A DNA stretch of 64,000 nucleotides from G965267335 sp965267335 (GCA_965267335.1 OZ253953.1:2294001-2358000); one strand, 5' to 3'; positions 9,484 through 18,966 are shown, counted from the first letter of the stretch. Made by a program: numbers and translations. The notes: a model not told the origin generated them from the sequence alone.

Positions 9484-10299
9484 CTAGTTGTTACCTAAGA
9501 TGAGTGGAAGACCATCTCCACCACTTCCAACTACAATAACCTTGGAATTAGGTGAGTTAGCTAATTCTAGGGTTGCTTGAATTCCTTTTTCTTTCAGAAT
9601 ATTATCAGAAAGTGAAGCGTTTAGAATACGGTTGGCTTCTGCCTTACCTTCAGCTTCAATTTTCAGACGTTGAGCTTCTTTCTCCTGCTTTACGAGTTTG
9701 AACTCATATTCTTTTGAAGCTTGTTCCTGCTTCAACTTATTTTCGATCGCAGTTTTTATTGAAGGAGGAAGTTCAATATTTCGAATCAAAATTTTGTCCA
9801 AAATCACATATTGTGCTTTCATCATTTTGACACAGGAGTTGAATATTTCACCTTGAATCAAATCTCTTTTGGAAGCATAAAGTTCTTCCGGATCGTACTT
9901 TCCGATTACTTCACGGGTTGCTGATTTGACTTGCGGTTCAATGACAACGTTTAGGTAGTTATTACCTATTTTCTTGTGAAGCATCCCCAGTTGTGATGCA
10001 TCGGGTTTATATACAACTGATACTTCTACAGTAATATCCAGACCATTTTTGGAGAGTACAGTCATTTCCATACGTTGTTCCTGCTGTCGTATATCATACT
10101 TGATAACTTTATTCCAAGGAGCTATTATGTGAAATCCTTCCTGAAGTGCTGGTTCATCTGTGACGGTACCACCGCTGAATTGACGATATAAAACCCCCTG
10201 TCGTCCTTCTTCTATTGTGACAGAGCTTCTATATAGGACTATTACGACTATAAGAAGAAGAATACCGGCAATTACTAATGGGAGTGTTTTCTTGTTCAT
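9484..10299 (-). CDS. prohibitin / SPFH (Band 7) family membrane protein
   Basis: 271 aa. One N-terminal membrane anchor (about 7-23) is followed by the SPFH/Band 7 domain (about 25-195; VTIEEGRQGVLYR, GFHIIAPWNKVIKYDIRQQE, VIGKYDPEELYASKRD) and an alanine/glutamate/lysine-rich coiled coil (about 185-235, EAEGKAEANRIL). This is the layout of prohibitins, which form large membrane rings and in bacteria are linked to membrane microdomains and protease control. Partner unknown. It has its own promoter just upstream and a terminator just downstream, so it is probably monocistronic. Confidence 0.9.
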   Translation of the reverse strand: MNKKTLPLVIAGILLLIVVIVLYRSSVTIEEGRQGVLYRQFSGGTVTDEPALQEGFHIIAPWNKVIKYDIRQQEQRMEMTVLSKNGLDITVEVSVVYKPDASQLGMLHKKIGNNYLNVVIEPQVKSATREVIGKYDPEELYASKRDLIQGEIFNSCVKMMKAQYVILDKILIRNIELPPSIKTAIENKLKQEQASKEYEFKLVKQEKEAQRLKIEAEGKAEANRILNASLSDNILKEKGIQATLELANSPNSKVIVVGSGGDGLPLILGNN

Positions 10300-10323
10300 A
10301 TTAGAATGTTTTTAGATTTAGAA

Positions 10324-10353
10324 CGAAGGTACAGAATCCCGATTATTTTTCAA
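10324..10353 (-). promoter_or_regulatory. Bacteroidota-type promoter for the prohibitin gene
   Basis: On the minus strand: TTG (10353-10351), 19 bases, then TACCTTCG (10331-10324), one base from the TAnnTTTG -7 consensus. Start would fall near 10318, leaving a leader of about 20 bases. The -33 TTG touches the stop codon of the upstream sensor gene. Confidence 0.55.
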
Positions 10354-13292
10354 CCCTTGTTATTCTTTTTCCTGAAATTTTTCTTCACTTGCCTCCTATT
10401 CATTTTTCGAGTCCTGCGTTTATATCTCGCCACAATTTCATCGTGGTGCTCTCGCTCATACCGTTGGTGACTTCTTCGCAGTCTTTTGCGGAGCATATGT
10501 TCCAGAGGTAGCAATGACATGGCTAGAATAACGTTCATCAGAATCGTAAAGAAAAATACTCCACCTGAGTAAGAAGATAATTCTATTTCCAGTCGTTCAG
10601 TAATAAATTCAAAAATGGAAATGATAACCAGTAGGGTAAGTACCGATGAAACCTTATATAGTTTTCGTGATCGGTTAAGATAAAATGAGGCTATCATTAA
10701 CAACATTAGAAAGGCAATTTGAATGGAATTGAACCAGGTAGATTCATGCCAGGGCTCGTTAATTGCAAAACGGTATATTACCGGCTCACTAATGTTTCCA
10801 TAGACATTCTTCGCTCTCACATGAAACTCATAGGTCCCTTTCTTGAGGTTTGTGTACTCTTTGAAATCTTTATTACTCCAGGGGGACCAACTCAGGTCTC
10901 CATTTCTTTCATTGTCAAGGTTTTTTAGCCAGTATTGGTACTGAGTTTTATTGCTGTTCTCATAAAAATTGGCGGCAAATACGAACCTGAAACTATTCAT
11001 GCTGGAATGAAACTTGAGGTACTCAGAGGCCCAGACTTCATTCATGCTCTGTTCCAGCCTTTCCAGAACATTAAGCTCTTCCTGAATCAATACATAGCGA
11101 TCGTAGTTTTCGGCTTTAGATGCTGAGTCAGCAATTTTTTTGAGCTCATTTATTTTTCTATTGAGATCAGCCAGAGTTTTTGCTTTTTCATTGAAGTGGC
11201 GCTGTCTATACGGTTGTTTGATTGTAGCTGCTCCATAAAGGTCAGTGAAGAGTCCTCCAAAGATCAGACTATCTTTCTGTCCGCTGGTGCACTCAACTTT
11301 ACGAATAAGCGCGTCAAACCGAGCTTCATAGTTTTTTTGAAAATCCAGGTCATAATGAATGAAGCCATTTTCCATTCCAAGGATCACATGTTGAGCATCT
11401 ACCGAGGCTACGTAGTCCAGGTTTTTTCCTTTGAATTTTAGAAGTTCGCGATGGGTCAACTGATACTTATTAGCCGTGATTCTTTTTAGCATTCCTAATT
11501 CGAATACTAAGCTTTCATTAATGGGAGACTTTCGTGCGGCTTCATACCAAATGTTTGCTTTCTTATCCTGAAATAAGCGATTGATGTACAGATCACCGAT
11601 GTATTTATTAATTATGGTATCCGGATAAAAACGGTTACTATCGGACCTGTATTTGTATATGCCTTTTTCTGTTGCGAAAACTATCTCACCGTGTATCTTG
11701 AATACTTTATTGCGTATGTCGAATGGTAACCCATCTGTTGCGATGTATTTCCTTTGTTCTTTTACTCGTCTCAGTTTAGCGTCAAGTTCCAGTTTCCACA
11801 ATCCCTTATTGTCCTGGCTTACCCATATATGACCATTCTGGTCCTCTTCAATGTATTCACATCGCTCATCGAAGCCATCTACTTTATAAAGGAACTCGAC
11901 CTGGTCTTTTCCAACTTGACGAAATACCAGTATTCCATCATAGTAACCTTGCAATAAGTAACCTGGTTTGCTTTCCAATTCGATGAACTTAAGACCACCT
12001 CTATAGTCACTCAGTTGTTTGACATCATTGCTTTCTGGTGAATATAGATAGGTTCCGTTTTGTGTCCCCATCAGGATGTTGTCACGGTATTTGCCCATGT
12101 AAAATACAGGGTCATTGATTCCATCGATTTTTGTGAAAGAGGTTTCAGAGAAGGAACTTGAGCTATCAGCTGTCCATTCGCTGAAAAAAAGACCCTGGCT
12201 TGTGCCTAGATATAATTTGTTTTGCAAAAATGTAGAAGACAATCCGGCTCCACCAATTCCAGTATGTTGGTTAAATAATGTGAAAGGGGAGTGCACATCG
12301 AGTTTTGATATGCCATTCTCCAGTGCTAGCCAGACATTTCTGTCTTTGTCTTCGAAAACATCGAAAACCCGGTTACTATTAAGCCCTTTGTCCAGGTTAA
12401 TATGCTGTTGTAATTTTCCGGATTTATTTAGAATGAATATGCCATTGTGGGTTGTTCCAATAATGATATCATCAAGACCATAGTTTATTCCACAGGATGG
12501 GTGACTTTCCAGTACAAAATTTTCTAATTCTACATTGTACTTGGTGAACTCCTTTCCATCGTACAACATAAAGCCATGATCTCTGAAAACGAACAGTAGT
12601 CTGTTGTGATCAAACCTCAGGATCAGATGAAGTTGATCATCTTTGAATTGTCGTCCCCCCGGAGCATTTATCAGCTTATTGTTTTTATAGGTAACAATAC
12701 CTTCGCCTTCATCGAGTGTGTAAAATTTATGATTGATAAAGCCGCTGTATTGATAGCGGTTTCGGGCCTTTATTACCCGCTTAATAGTGTAGTTTTTGTA
12801 GATAAAAATCGCTCTTTCCGAAACAAAGAAAACTCCTTGCTCAGTGATGTGGATTTTGTTGATGTGATTGAAGTCCCGGTCGATCCTTCGAATATGATTC
12901 ATTAGTGAATGAAACTGCGGGATACCTCTTTCTTCTGATTCAATATACCCCAGGTCTACATGGGATCCTACATAGATTCTGCCGTTCCCATCTTTGGCAA
13001 GACAACGCACCTCAGACTTTAATACGGTCGGAATGATGGTCCAATGGGCTCCGTCAAACTCAAGGATACCATTTCCATTGGCAAAGTACATGATTCCACG
13101 GTTGTCTTGTTCAACACACCAGTTTTCCGTAGTGGCATTATAATCCTCACTGCTGTAATTTTTTATGAAAGGAAGGCCAGTGGTTTTAATTTGAGCCGTT
13201 GCAATCAGAGGTAACATCACAATTACCAAGGCATAGATCACCTTGATATCGTTATGTATCAAACGAAGTTTATCAAATAAAAAACGGATCAC
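10350..13292 (-). CDS. kinase-less two-component-type propeller sensor (Reg_prop + Y_Y_Y)
   Basis: About 980 aa from the GTG at 13292. A longer open frame reaches 13745 but would overlap the divergent gene and put ~150 residues before the signal peptide, whereas a good promoter lies at 13349-13382. The next GTG, at 13241, is an alternative start. A signal sequence (VIYALVIVMLPLIATAQ) precedes a beta-propeller of Reg_prop-type blades (WCVEQDNRGIMYFANGNGILEFDG, VFEDKDRNVWLALENGISKLD), a Y_Y_Y domain (about 765-850), then three membrane helices and a ~50-residue Arg/Lys-rich tail. Hybrid two-component sensors of this build carry histidine kinase or HTH domains after the membrane; none is here. 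It may signal through a partner. Confidence 0.8.
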   Translation of the reverse strand: MIRFLFDKLRLIHNDIKVIYALVIVMLPLIATAQIKTTGLPFIKNYSSEDYNATTENWCVEQDNRGIMYFANGNGILEFDGAHWTIIPTVLKSEVRCLAKDGNGRIYVGSHVDLGYIESEERGIPQFHSLMNHIRRIDRDFNHINKIHITEQGVFFVSERAIFIYKNYTIKRVIKARNRYQYSGFINHKFYTLDEGEGIVTYKNNKLINAPGGRQFKDDQLHLILRFDHNRLLFVFRDHGFMLYDGKEFTKYNVELENFVLESHPSCGINYGLDDIIIGTTHNGIFILNKSGKLQQHINLDKGLNSNRVFDVFEDKDRNVWLALENGISKLDVHSPFTLFNQHTGIGGAGLSSTFLQNKLYLGTSQGLFFSEWTADSSSSFSETSFTKIDGINDPVFYMGKYRDNILMGTQNGTYLYSPESNDVKQLSDYRGGLKFIELESKPGYLLQGYYDGILVFRQVGKDQVEFLYKVDGFDERCEYIEEDQNGHIWVSQDNKGLWKLELDAKLRRVKEQRKYIATDGLPFDIRNKVFKIHGEIVFATEKGIYKYRSDSNRFYPDTIINKYIGDLYINRLFQDKKANIWYEAARKSPINESLVFELGMLKRITANKYQLTHRELLKFKGKNLDYVASVDAQHVILGMENGFIHYDLDFQKNYEARFDALIRKVECTSGQKDSLIFGGLFTDLYGAATIKQPYRQRHFNEKAKTLADLNRKINELKKIADSASKAENYDRYVLIQEELNVLERLEQSMNEVWASEYLKFHSSMNSFRFVFAANFYENSNKTQYQYWLKNLDNERNGDLSWSPWSNKDFKEYTNLKKGTYEFHVRAKNVYGNISEPVIYRFAINEPWHESTWFNSIQIAFLMLLMIASFYLNRSRKLYKVSSVLTLLVIISIFEFITERLEIELSSYSGGVFFFTILMNVILAMSLLPLEHMLRKRLRRSHQRYEREHHDEIVARYKRRTRKMNRRQVKKNFRKKNNKG

Positions 13293-13348
13293 AATTAAAA
13301 GTGCTTGCTTATCTTTTAAGTACGATTGTTGTAACTGAATAGTTAAGC

Positions 13349-13382
13349 CAAAGTTATAAAATTTCGGCCTAATCTGAACAAA
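13349..13382 (-). promoter_or_regulatory. promoter for the propeller sensor gene
   Basis: On the minus strand: TTTG (13382-13379), 22 bases, then a perfect -7 box TAACTTTG (13356-13349). Transcription would begin near 13342, about 50 bases before the GTG at 13292. This supports the short start and rejects the longer open frame. Confidence 0.65.
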
Positions 13383-13539
13383 TTCAGCTTTTACTCTGGT
13401 AATCAGGTATATAGGGGTGTTTTTTTCTTTCTTACGATTATCGGGTATGTCATTATGGAATCGTTCATAGAAAAACATCATTTGTTTGATGAACGATTTT
13501 CCAGTTTGACTGTACTTTCTAATAATCAAATTCAGAAAA

Positions 13540-15207
13540 ATGAAAAGAAGATACACAACATTGCTATGCCTTGGTTTTTTTGCTACTGCCTTTGCTGTAG
13601 ATACTGAGGTGGAGGCTGATTCTAAGATAGAGGCGGTCACTGTATACCTCAGCGGTGCCGAAGTAAAGCGGTCAGCTATTGTGAACATCCCGAAGGGAAG
13701 GAGCATCATCAAGTTTTCAGGACTATCTTCAAAGATTAATTCCAAAAGTATTCAAGCAAAACTAGGTGGTGAAGCGCGTATCCTGTCAATCACCTATGAA
13801 ATCGATTATCTGAAAACGCTTGCACCGAAGAAGCGCTTGAAAGTGGTTCAGGATTCGATAGAAATTATAGATGATCAACTCATAATGACTCAGGGAATGA
13901 TCAAGGTTTATGAAAATGAGCAATTACTCTTGCTGAAGAATAGTGGAAGGGTTGGTGATGGAAACGGGGTAAAAGTAACCGAACTGGAAAGTGCGGCTAA
14001 TTTCTACCGTAAGCGACTTACCGAACTCAACGAAAAACTAATTCGTCAAAGAAAAAAGGAGTCTGACCTTAGCTTACTGGAGAAGAGACTTAAACAGCAG
14101 GAAGTTGTGCTCAGAGGAAAGAAGAACCTACCTACCTATGAAATTCATATTAAAGTGAGTTCGGATAAAAAATATATGTCTCAGATCGAGCTGAAGTATG
14201 CCTTGAATGCTGCCGGATGGGCTCCCAAATACAATGTGAGATCAAATGGAGTGGGAGAGAAAATAAAGTTTGAATACCTAGCTGAAGTGATAAACAACTC
14301 TGATATTGACTGGAAGGACGTTGACCTTACTTTATCTACAGGGGAACCGTTCAAAAGTATGGACAAACCAAAACTAGACCCGTGGACGCTCAATTATAAT
14401 AATACCCGACATAGTTCTTATGGTTATGCAGAAGGAAGATTAAATCATAAACTGAAAGGAGACTATAGGGTAAGGGATTATGAGACAACAAGTATTGATG
14501 AGCTGTTGTACGTTGACAGTATTGTGCTGGGTAAGGTGGTTTACTCTGAAGTTGAAGTTTCTGAGTTAAGTGTTGATTTCAAAATCAAAACAAAATATGA
14601 TATTCCATCTGATTCAAGACCCTACCTCGTTGAGATAAGCGATTACGAGCTTGATGCCACGTACGAACACTTTGCAATTCCAAAAATCGATAAAGACGCA
14701 TTTCTAATCGCAAAAATACCTGACTGGGAGAAACTCAACCTGATTGAGGGACCTGCGAATATTTATTATTCAGGCACCTATATCGGGGAATCATTTATAA
14801 GCACCAGGTATACAGGAGATTCCCTGGAAGTATCTCTGGGGCGCGATCGAAAAGTTATTATCACACGAGTAAAAAGGGAGGATAACAACAGTAAAAGATT
14901 GATTGGCATGAATAAAAAGGTGAAGCTTACCTACGAGACAACACTGAGAAATACGCATACTGTGCCTGTGACGGTAGACCTATGGAGTCAGATACCGGTG
15001 TCTCAGGAAAGTGATATTGAAGTTCAGGTAGAGGATGTTTCCGGAGCTGAAATTGAAGAAAAAAGTGGTAGCTTGAACTGGAATATTGACCTTAAGCCAT
15101 CTGAAACAAAAAAAGTGATCGTGTCATTTACCATTAAGTATCCTAAAAATAAGAACCTGAAGATTACAAAAATGAAACGTATTGCTACTCCAAGATATAT
15201 GTATTGA
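13540..15207 (+). CDS. DUF4139/DUF4140 (MuiA-like) exported protein
   Basis: 555 aa. A signal peptide (about 1-19) precedes a DUF4140 region (about 30-130: IEAVTVYLSGAEVKRSA, GRSIIKFSGLSSKIN), a helical segment rich in Lys/Glu/Leu (about 100-195), and the DUF4139 domain (about 205-540: ALNAAGWAPKYNVRS, DIDWKDVDLTLSTGEP, LRNTHTVPVTVDLWSQIPVS, LKPSETKKVIVSF). Family members are called 'mucoidy inhibitor MuiA family', but their biochemical role is not known. Probably periplasmic or surface-associated. It is divergent from the propeller sensor gene, whose promoter lies between them. A weak hairpin (15220-15239, no T-run) separates it from exonuclease III. Confidence 0.85.
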   Translation: MKRRYTTLLCLGFFATAFAVDTEVEADSKIEAVTVYLSGAEVKRSAIVNIPKGRSIIKFSGLSSKINSKSIQAKLGGEARILSITYEIDYLKTLAPKKRLKVVQDSIEIIDDQLIMTQGMIKVYENEQLLLLKNSGRVGDGNGVKVTELESAANFYRKRLTELNEKLIRQRKKESDLSLLEKRLKQQEVVLRGKKNLPTYEIHIKVSSDKKYMSQIELKYALNAAGWAPKYNVRSNGVGEKIKFEYLAEVINNSDIDWKDVDLTLSTGEPFKSMDKPKLDPWTLNYNNTRHSSYGYAEGRLNHKLKGDYRVRDYETTSIDELLYVDSIVLGKVVYSEVEVSELSVDFKIKTKYDIPSDSRPYLVEISDYELDATYEHFAIPKIDKDAFLIAKIPDWEKLNLIEGPANIYYSGTYIGESFISTRYTGDSLEVSLGRDRKVIITRVKREDNNSKRLIGMNKKVKLTYETTLRNTHTVPVTVDLWSQIPVSQESDIEVQVEDVSGAEIEEKSGSLNWNIDLKPSETKKVIVSFTIKYPKNKNLKITKMKRIATPRYMY

Positions 15208-15242
15208 GTTGATATAACTGTGAATCATATTATATTCACGCT

Positions 15243-16010
15243 ATGAAGAAACTAATATCATGGAATGTTAATGGAATTCGGGCGGCTGTGAATAAAGGAT
15301 TTATCGACAGGGTTACCGAAATGGATCCGGATATCATTTGTTTGCAAGAGACAAAAGCACAGGATGATCAGGTTGCTGAGGCACTCAAGCATTTGTCAGG
15401 GTATCATTTGTATTCTAATTCAGCTGTGAAAAAAGGTTACTCAGGAACTGCTATTTTGAGTAAAGAGGAACCGATACAAGTGATGAACGATATCGGGGTA
15501 GAGGAACACGACCAGGAAGGTAGAGTCATTACCGCAGAGTACGAGAATTTTTACTTTGTCGGAGTTTATGTCCCAAATTCAGGTCAGGAGCTAGTAAGGC
15601 TTGATTATAGAGAGACATGGGATGAAAGCTTTCTCAATTACCTTAAACAACTTGAAACAAAAAAACCGGTTATACTCTGTGGAGATATGAATGTGGCTCA
15701 TCAGGAAATCGATATTGCCAGACCTAAATCCAACTATAACAAGACCTCAGGTTACACCCAAAGAGAAATTGATGGTATGACTCGTTTCATCCAAAGCGGG
15801 CTGGTAGACACATTCAGGCATTTTTATCCGGATAAAAAAGAGGCCTATAGCTGGTGGAGTTATCGCTTTCAAGCGAGAGCGAAGAATATAGGCTGGAGAA
15901 TCGATTACTTTTTGGTAAGCCAATCTTTAATACCTCAGATTACAGATTCCTTTATACTTCCAGACGTTGAAGGGTCTGACCATTGTCCTGTGGGAATTTT
16001 AATGAACTGA
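15243..16010 (+). CDS. xth: exodeoxyribonuclease III / AP endonuclease
   Basis: 255 aa, typical length. All signature blocks of the ExoIII (AP endonuclease 1) family are visible: SWNVNGIRA at 5-13 (metal-binding Asn), CLQET near 33-37 (metal-binding Glu), YVPNSG (active-site Tyr), GDMNVAH near 146-152 (catalytic Asp and Asn), RIDYFLVS and the terminal SDHCPVG (Asp-His pair). It cuts the backbone 5' of abasic sites in base excision repair and removes 3' blocking groups. The Bacillus ExoA type is the closest style. It stands alone between the DUF4139 gene and a lipoprotein gene. Confidence 0.96.
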   Translation: MKKLISWNVNGIRAAVNKGFIDRVTEMDPDIICLQETKAQDDQVAEALKHLSGYHLYSNSAVKKGYSGTAILSKEEPIQVMNDIGVEEHDQEGRVITAEYENFYFVGVYVPNSGQELVRLDYRETWDESFLNYLKQLETKKPVILCGDMNVAHQEIDIARPKSNYNKTSGYTQREIDGMTRFIQSGLVDTFRHFYPDKKEAYSWWSYRFQARAKNIGWRIDYFLVSQSLIPQITDSFILPDVEGSDHCPVGILMN

Positions 16011-16077
16011 AGGAAACTTTATTTCAAAAGTTCAGTAAATAACATTACAGTATTTTTAACCCAAATGAATTAAGACA

Positions 16078-16551
16078 ATGTATAAGTTTAAAAATTTTGT
16101 TATTGCTGTGCTCTTAGTAGCAGGCCTATCCTCCTGCGGTAGTGAGGAGAAGTACTTTATAAAACTTACCGTAGATGGTACTGAAGTGAAAGAAGGTGAC
16201 AAAGATATTGGATGGTCCTCATCAGGAGGTAATACCTCTGCGTTTTTTGGCTTCGGAAAAAATGAAAAGGGGAATCTGAAAATTATGGACATTAGTGATG
16301 CTTTGAAAGAGGCTGCCTCTGTAGATGAAGTGGTAGGTAAGAGTTTTCCGATTGAAGCTACGGTAGGTGATCTCACGACTGATGAAGGCTCAACATGTAA
16401 CATTACCAGCTTTGAAGCTCAGGAGGGGAGCACACATTCAGATATGTTTGGTGATGAATACCTGATGAAAGGAGATATCTCAGGTACTGCTGGAGGCAAA
16501 GAAATAACAGAAGGTAAATTCAGTATTAAGGTTTACAAAAAGAAAGAATAA
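16078..16551 (+). CDS. small lipoprotein of unknown function
   Basis: 157 aa. The lipobox LSSC (Cys20) after a hydrophobic N-terminus marks a lipoprotein. The rest is a predicted beta-rich domain with no family I recognise (FIKLTVDGTEVKEGD, ITSFEAQEG, KGDISGTAGGKEITEGKFSIKVYKKKE), resembling Bacteroidota periplasmic beta-sandwich lipoproteins whose last strand carries such an EGKFSIKV pattern. Transcribed alone; a hairpin terminator follows 22 bases after the stop. Confidence 0.8.
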   Translation: MYKFKNFVIAVLLVAGLSSCGSEEKYFIKLTVDGTEVKEGDKDIGWSSSGGNTSAFFGFGKNEKGNLKIMDISDALKEAASVDEVVGKSFPIEATVGDLTTDEGSTCNITSFEAQEGSTHSDMFGDEYLMKGDISGTAGGKEITEGKFSIKVYKKKE

Positions 16552-16573
16552 AACCTCATAAAATATGAAGCTT

Positions 16574-16605
16574 GGCCATCTTCGGGTTACGGGGATGGCC
16601 TTTTC
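16574..16605. terminator. intrinsic terminator between convergent genes
   Basis: GGCCATC (16574-16580) pairs with GATGGCC (16594-16600) around a 13-base loop and is followed by TTTTCTTT. It serves the lipoprotein gene on the plus strand. There is little A/T run on the other side, so it is less convincing for the minus-strand GNAT gene. Confidence 0.75.
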
Positions 16606-16606
16606 T

Positions 16607-17035
16607 TTATCCTAAAGAAATTCTATAAACATTCGTCTCACGTAGTTCGAAACCAAGAGACTGGTACAATTGGTTGGCAGCCACTCTTGCCGAAGAAGAA
16701 GTGAGGTTTACACTGTTTGCTTTAAGCTCTTTGGATAAACCAATTGCATAGTTAAGTAGTTGTTTGCCTATCCCCATATTTCTTGCACTTTCATCCACAA
16801 CCACATCTTCAATCCATGCCCTTTTTCCGGTTGGTATTTGGTAGGTAACCAAAGTGAGTATTCCAATAATTTCAGTGTTATTGTAGGCGGCAACCAAGTA
16901 ACAACCATCACTTTCGAGCATACTTTGTAGCATAAACTCAGTCGGAGGAGGAATGGACGCATTGAGTTGAGGGATTAATTTTTCCATTGCTCTCATCAGT
17001 TCGGGAGTTGTTTTCTTGACCTCTTTGATTTCCAT
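16607..17035 (-). CDS. GNAT family N-acetyltransferase
   Basis: 142 aa from the ATG at 17035 (MEIKEVKK). An upstream in-frame ATG at 17074 would add 13 residues that do not fit the family start, so the shorter form is preferred. The GNAT core is clear: beta4 with AWIEDVVVDESARNMGIGKQLL (acetyl-CoA pyrophosphate loop R-x-x-G-I-G), then SVNLTSSSARVAANQLYQSLGFELRETNVYR at the end. The NQLYQSLGF pattern is typical of small-molecule or protein N-acetyltransferases; the substrate cannot be told. It converges on the upstream lipoprotein gene and is divergent from the desaturase-like gene. Confidence 0.85.
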   Translation of the reverse strand: MEIKEVKKTTPELMRAMEKLIPQLNASIPPPTEFMLQSMLESDGCYLVAAYNNTEIIGILTLVTYQIPTGKRAWIEDVVVDESARNMGIGKQLLNYAIGLSKELKANSVNLTSSSARVAANQLYQSLGFELRETNVYRISLG

Positions 17036-17144
17036 TATTATGACTTTAGAAACATTAAATGTAGGTTTTTCCAAAACATAATTACATCCAGAAAAGATAT
17101 TTTGTTAATTTGCGCTGCTTTTAAAATTTTCATAAAGAATAATA

Positions 17145-18152
17145 ATGCTACTACTTACGGAGTTACAGTCAACTCAAGTTACATCTACTACAAATCAATT
17201 ATGGGGTGCAGGGGTTTTTGCTCTGATTATTTTAATAGAATTCCTAGCTAGTTTAAAGACAGAAAGAGAGCTCTACGAGCCTAAAGATGCGGCAGCTAGT
17301 ATCACGATGGGGCTGGTGGCTTACTTTCTTGCTTTTACCGTAACGAAAGCAGGTTCATATTGGGTATTCTGGCAAATATATGATGCTTGTAACCCGATTG
17401 TAGATGGTGCCAGAATGAACTGGATGGGGTATGAAGCATTTAGTCAGGCCTGGTACGTCTTTTTAATTTGTCAGGTGCTGGACGATCATAATTATTACTG
17501 GTACCATCGACTGAGTCACACAGTTAGAGTATTGTGGGCCGCTCATATCGTTCACCATTCATCCGATAAGTTTAATTACGGCACCGGTGTTCGAAATGGT
17601 TGGGTAACACTCTTTTACAAACCGTTATTCTGGTTATGGCTACCAGCCATAGGGTTTCACCCCAATGTTGTGGTGACTTGCTTGCTGATACAAGCGGTGT
17701 GGCAGTTCCAGCTACACACACAATTTGTTCCGTACCTTGGTTTCCTTGAAAAATTCATGAATACACACAAGCAACATCAGGTACACCATGCACAAAATAT
17801 TGATTACCTTGATAAAAATCATGGAGGGTACCTCAACCTGTTTGATCGGTTATACGGAAGTCATGGTGAACTAGACCCCAATCAGCAAGTGCGATTCGGA
17901 GTTGTACATCCACCAAAGACTAACAACCCACTGGATATTGTTTCACATGAATATGTCGCTATCTGGAGGGATGTTAAAAAATCGAAAAATCTCAAGGAAG
18001 CGTTTATGTACATATTTGGCCCTCCCGGTTGGAGTCCTGATGGTTCTTCTTACACTGTAAAACAGATACAAAGAGAGTTCAATAAAATGAAAGAAGAAAA
18101 TAAAGATGTGCCCGTGTCAGAACTAGAGAAAAGACTACTGCATAAAGCATAA
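17145..18152 (+). CDS. sterol desaturase / fatty acid hydroxylase family membrane protein
   Basis: 335 aa, several membrane helices. The three histidine clusters that hold the di-iron centre are intact: HRLSH at 121-125, HIVHH at 134-138 and HKQHQVHH at 208-215, followed by the NHGGYLNLFDRLYGS block of this superfamily. These integral membrane enzymes use O2 to hydroxylate or desaturate sterols, fatty acids, carotenoids or alkylglycerols; the substrate here is unknown, and the layout is also compatible with an alkylglycerol monooxygenase-like enzyme. The next gene, a membrane protein of unknown function, starts 3 bases later, so they are probably co-transcribed. Confidence 0.88.
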   Translation: MLLLTELQSTQVTSTTNQLWGAGVFALIILIEFLASLKTERELYEPKDAAASITMGLVAYFLAFTVTKAGSYWVFWQIYDACNPIVDGARMNWMGYEAFSQAWYVFLICQVLDDHNYYWYHRLSHTVRVLWAAHIVHHSSDKFNYGTGVRNGWVTLFYKPLFWLWLPAIGFHPNVVVTCLLIQAVWQFQLHTQFVPYLGFLEKFMNTHKQHQVHHAQNIDYLDKNHGGYLNLFDRLYGSHGELDPNQQVRFGVVHPPKTNNPLDIVSHEYVAIWRDVKKSKNLKEAFMYIFGPPGWSPDGSSYTVKQIQREFNKMKEENKDVPVSELEKRLLHKA

Positions 18153-18155
18153 ACA

Positions 18156-18950
18156 ATGGATGTACTTAAGAATACTCAGAGTAAAAACGACTTTATCTTT
18201 TTTGTAAGAGGATTGAAAAGCATTCAATCTGGAGCGATGATTTATGCTATTGTAATGTCCATCGTTTTTATTCCTCTTATTATCATTGAACTATATGTTA
18301 TGATCGATCCGTTTGGTTTTAGTCGCTTATTTGGGCAAGGAACCGCGACTTTAGTCGGACTCATAGGTATCGTATTATTGGTGATGATGTTGGTGGGGTT
18401 TATTCAAGTGCTGGAGGGATTGCGAAAAGTGGCAACCGGAGCATATGATGTAGCAGTACAAGGAGTTATTAAGAATGCCCGAGTACCACTAATTATTTGT
18501 GCGGTTATTATGGGAATTATTGTGCTAATGAGTTTTATGGGGGCTAACCGAAATTCACTTGGATTTCGCGTGGTATTGAATTGGGGCTACTTAATATCTC
18601 TGGTGATTCATTTAGTCATGATGGCAAGGCTTGCGGAGCTGATAGGTGTTTACTTAAAGAATGCTGAAATCGAAACTAAAGGAGCGACATTAAAGAAAAT
18701 ATTTTTCGCTGTGTCGGCACTTACACTGTTCCTAAATGTTTTACCTCAGTTAATTAGTGGTGCAGGGATGTCGGCTGTCTATGTGATGCTTGTTTTAGCG
18801 ATAGGTATTCAGGTATTTATGTTATTTTCAATGTTCAAGTACAGCGCACTATATAAATTTATTTCTTTAAATGCTAAGCCAGTTACGGAAACAGAAGGTT
18901 CTTCCGATGCTGATCATTCGGTGAGCGGTCAGTCAGACCAACTCGTATAA
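18156..18950 (+). CDS. polytopic membrane protein, paralogue A
   Basis: 264 aa with five or six predicted membrane helices and a polar C-terminal tail. No family recognised. It is clearly related to the next gene: both share a start region F-V-(K/R)-G-x-K-x-I-x-x-G-A, a central V-K-x-x-R-(V/I)-P-L-I-I, a K-G-x-T-x-K-K-I segment and an ending of the type YxxLxxFIS-N-x-(K/Q)-P. It lies 3 bases after the hydroxylase gene and 16 before its paralogue, so an operon is likely. A role with the hydroxylase is possible but only suggested by position. Confidence 0.7.
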   Translation: MDVLKNTQSKNDFIFFVRGLKSIQSGAMIYAIVMSIVFIPLIIIELYVMIDPFGFSRLFGQGTATLVGLIGIVLLVMMLVGFIQVLEGLRKVATGAYDVAVQGVIKNARVPLIICAVIMGIIVLMSFMGANRNSLGFRVVLNWGYLISLVIHLVMMARLAELIGVYLKNAEIETKGATLKKIFFAVSALTLFLNVLPQLISGAGMSAVYVMLVLAIGIQVFMLFSMFKYSALYKFISLNAKPVTETEGSSDADHSVSGQSDQLV

Positions 18951-18966
18951 CTTTTTAACTTATTTT

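Noticed and set aside
13293..13745. N-terminal extension of the propeller sensor reading frame
   Set aside because: It overlaps the divergent DUF4139 gene, precedes the signal peptide by about 150 residues and contains the promoter of the sensor gene.
15220..15239. Hairpin before exonuclease III
   Set aside because: GTGAAT/ATTCAC arms of only 6 bp with no T-run; too weak to call a terminator.
17105..17112. TTAATTTG (then CG) before the hydroxylase gene, also seen at 63454-63461
   Set aside because: It resembles a -7 box, but the TA is one base out and no -33 TTG at the right distance was found, so it is not listed as a promoter.
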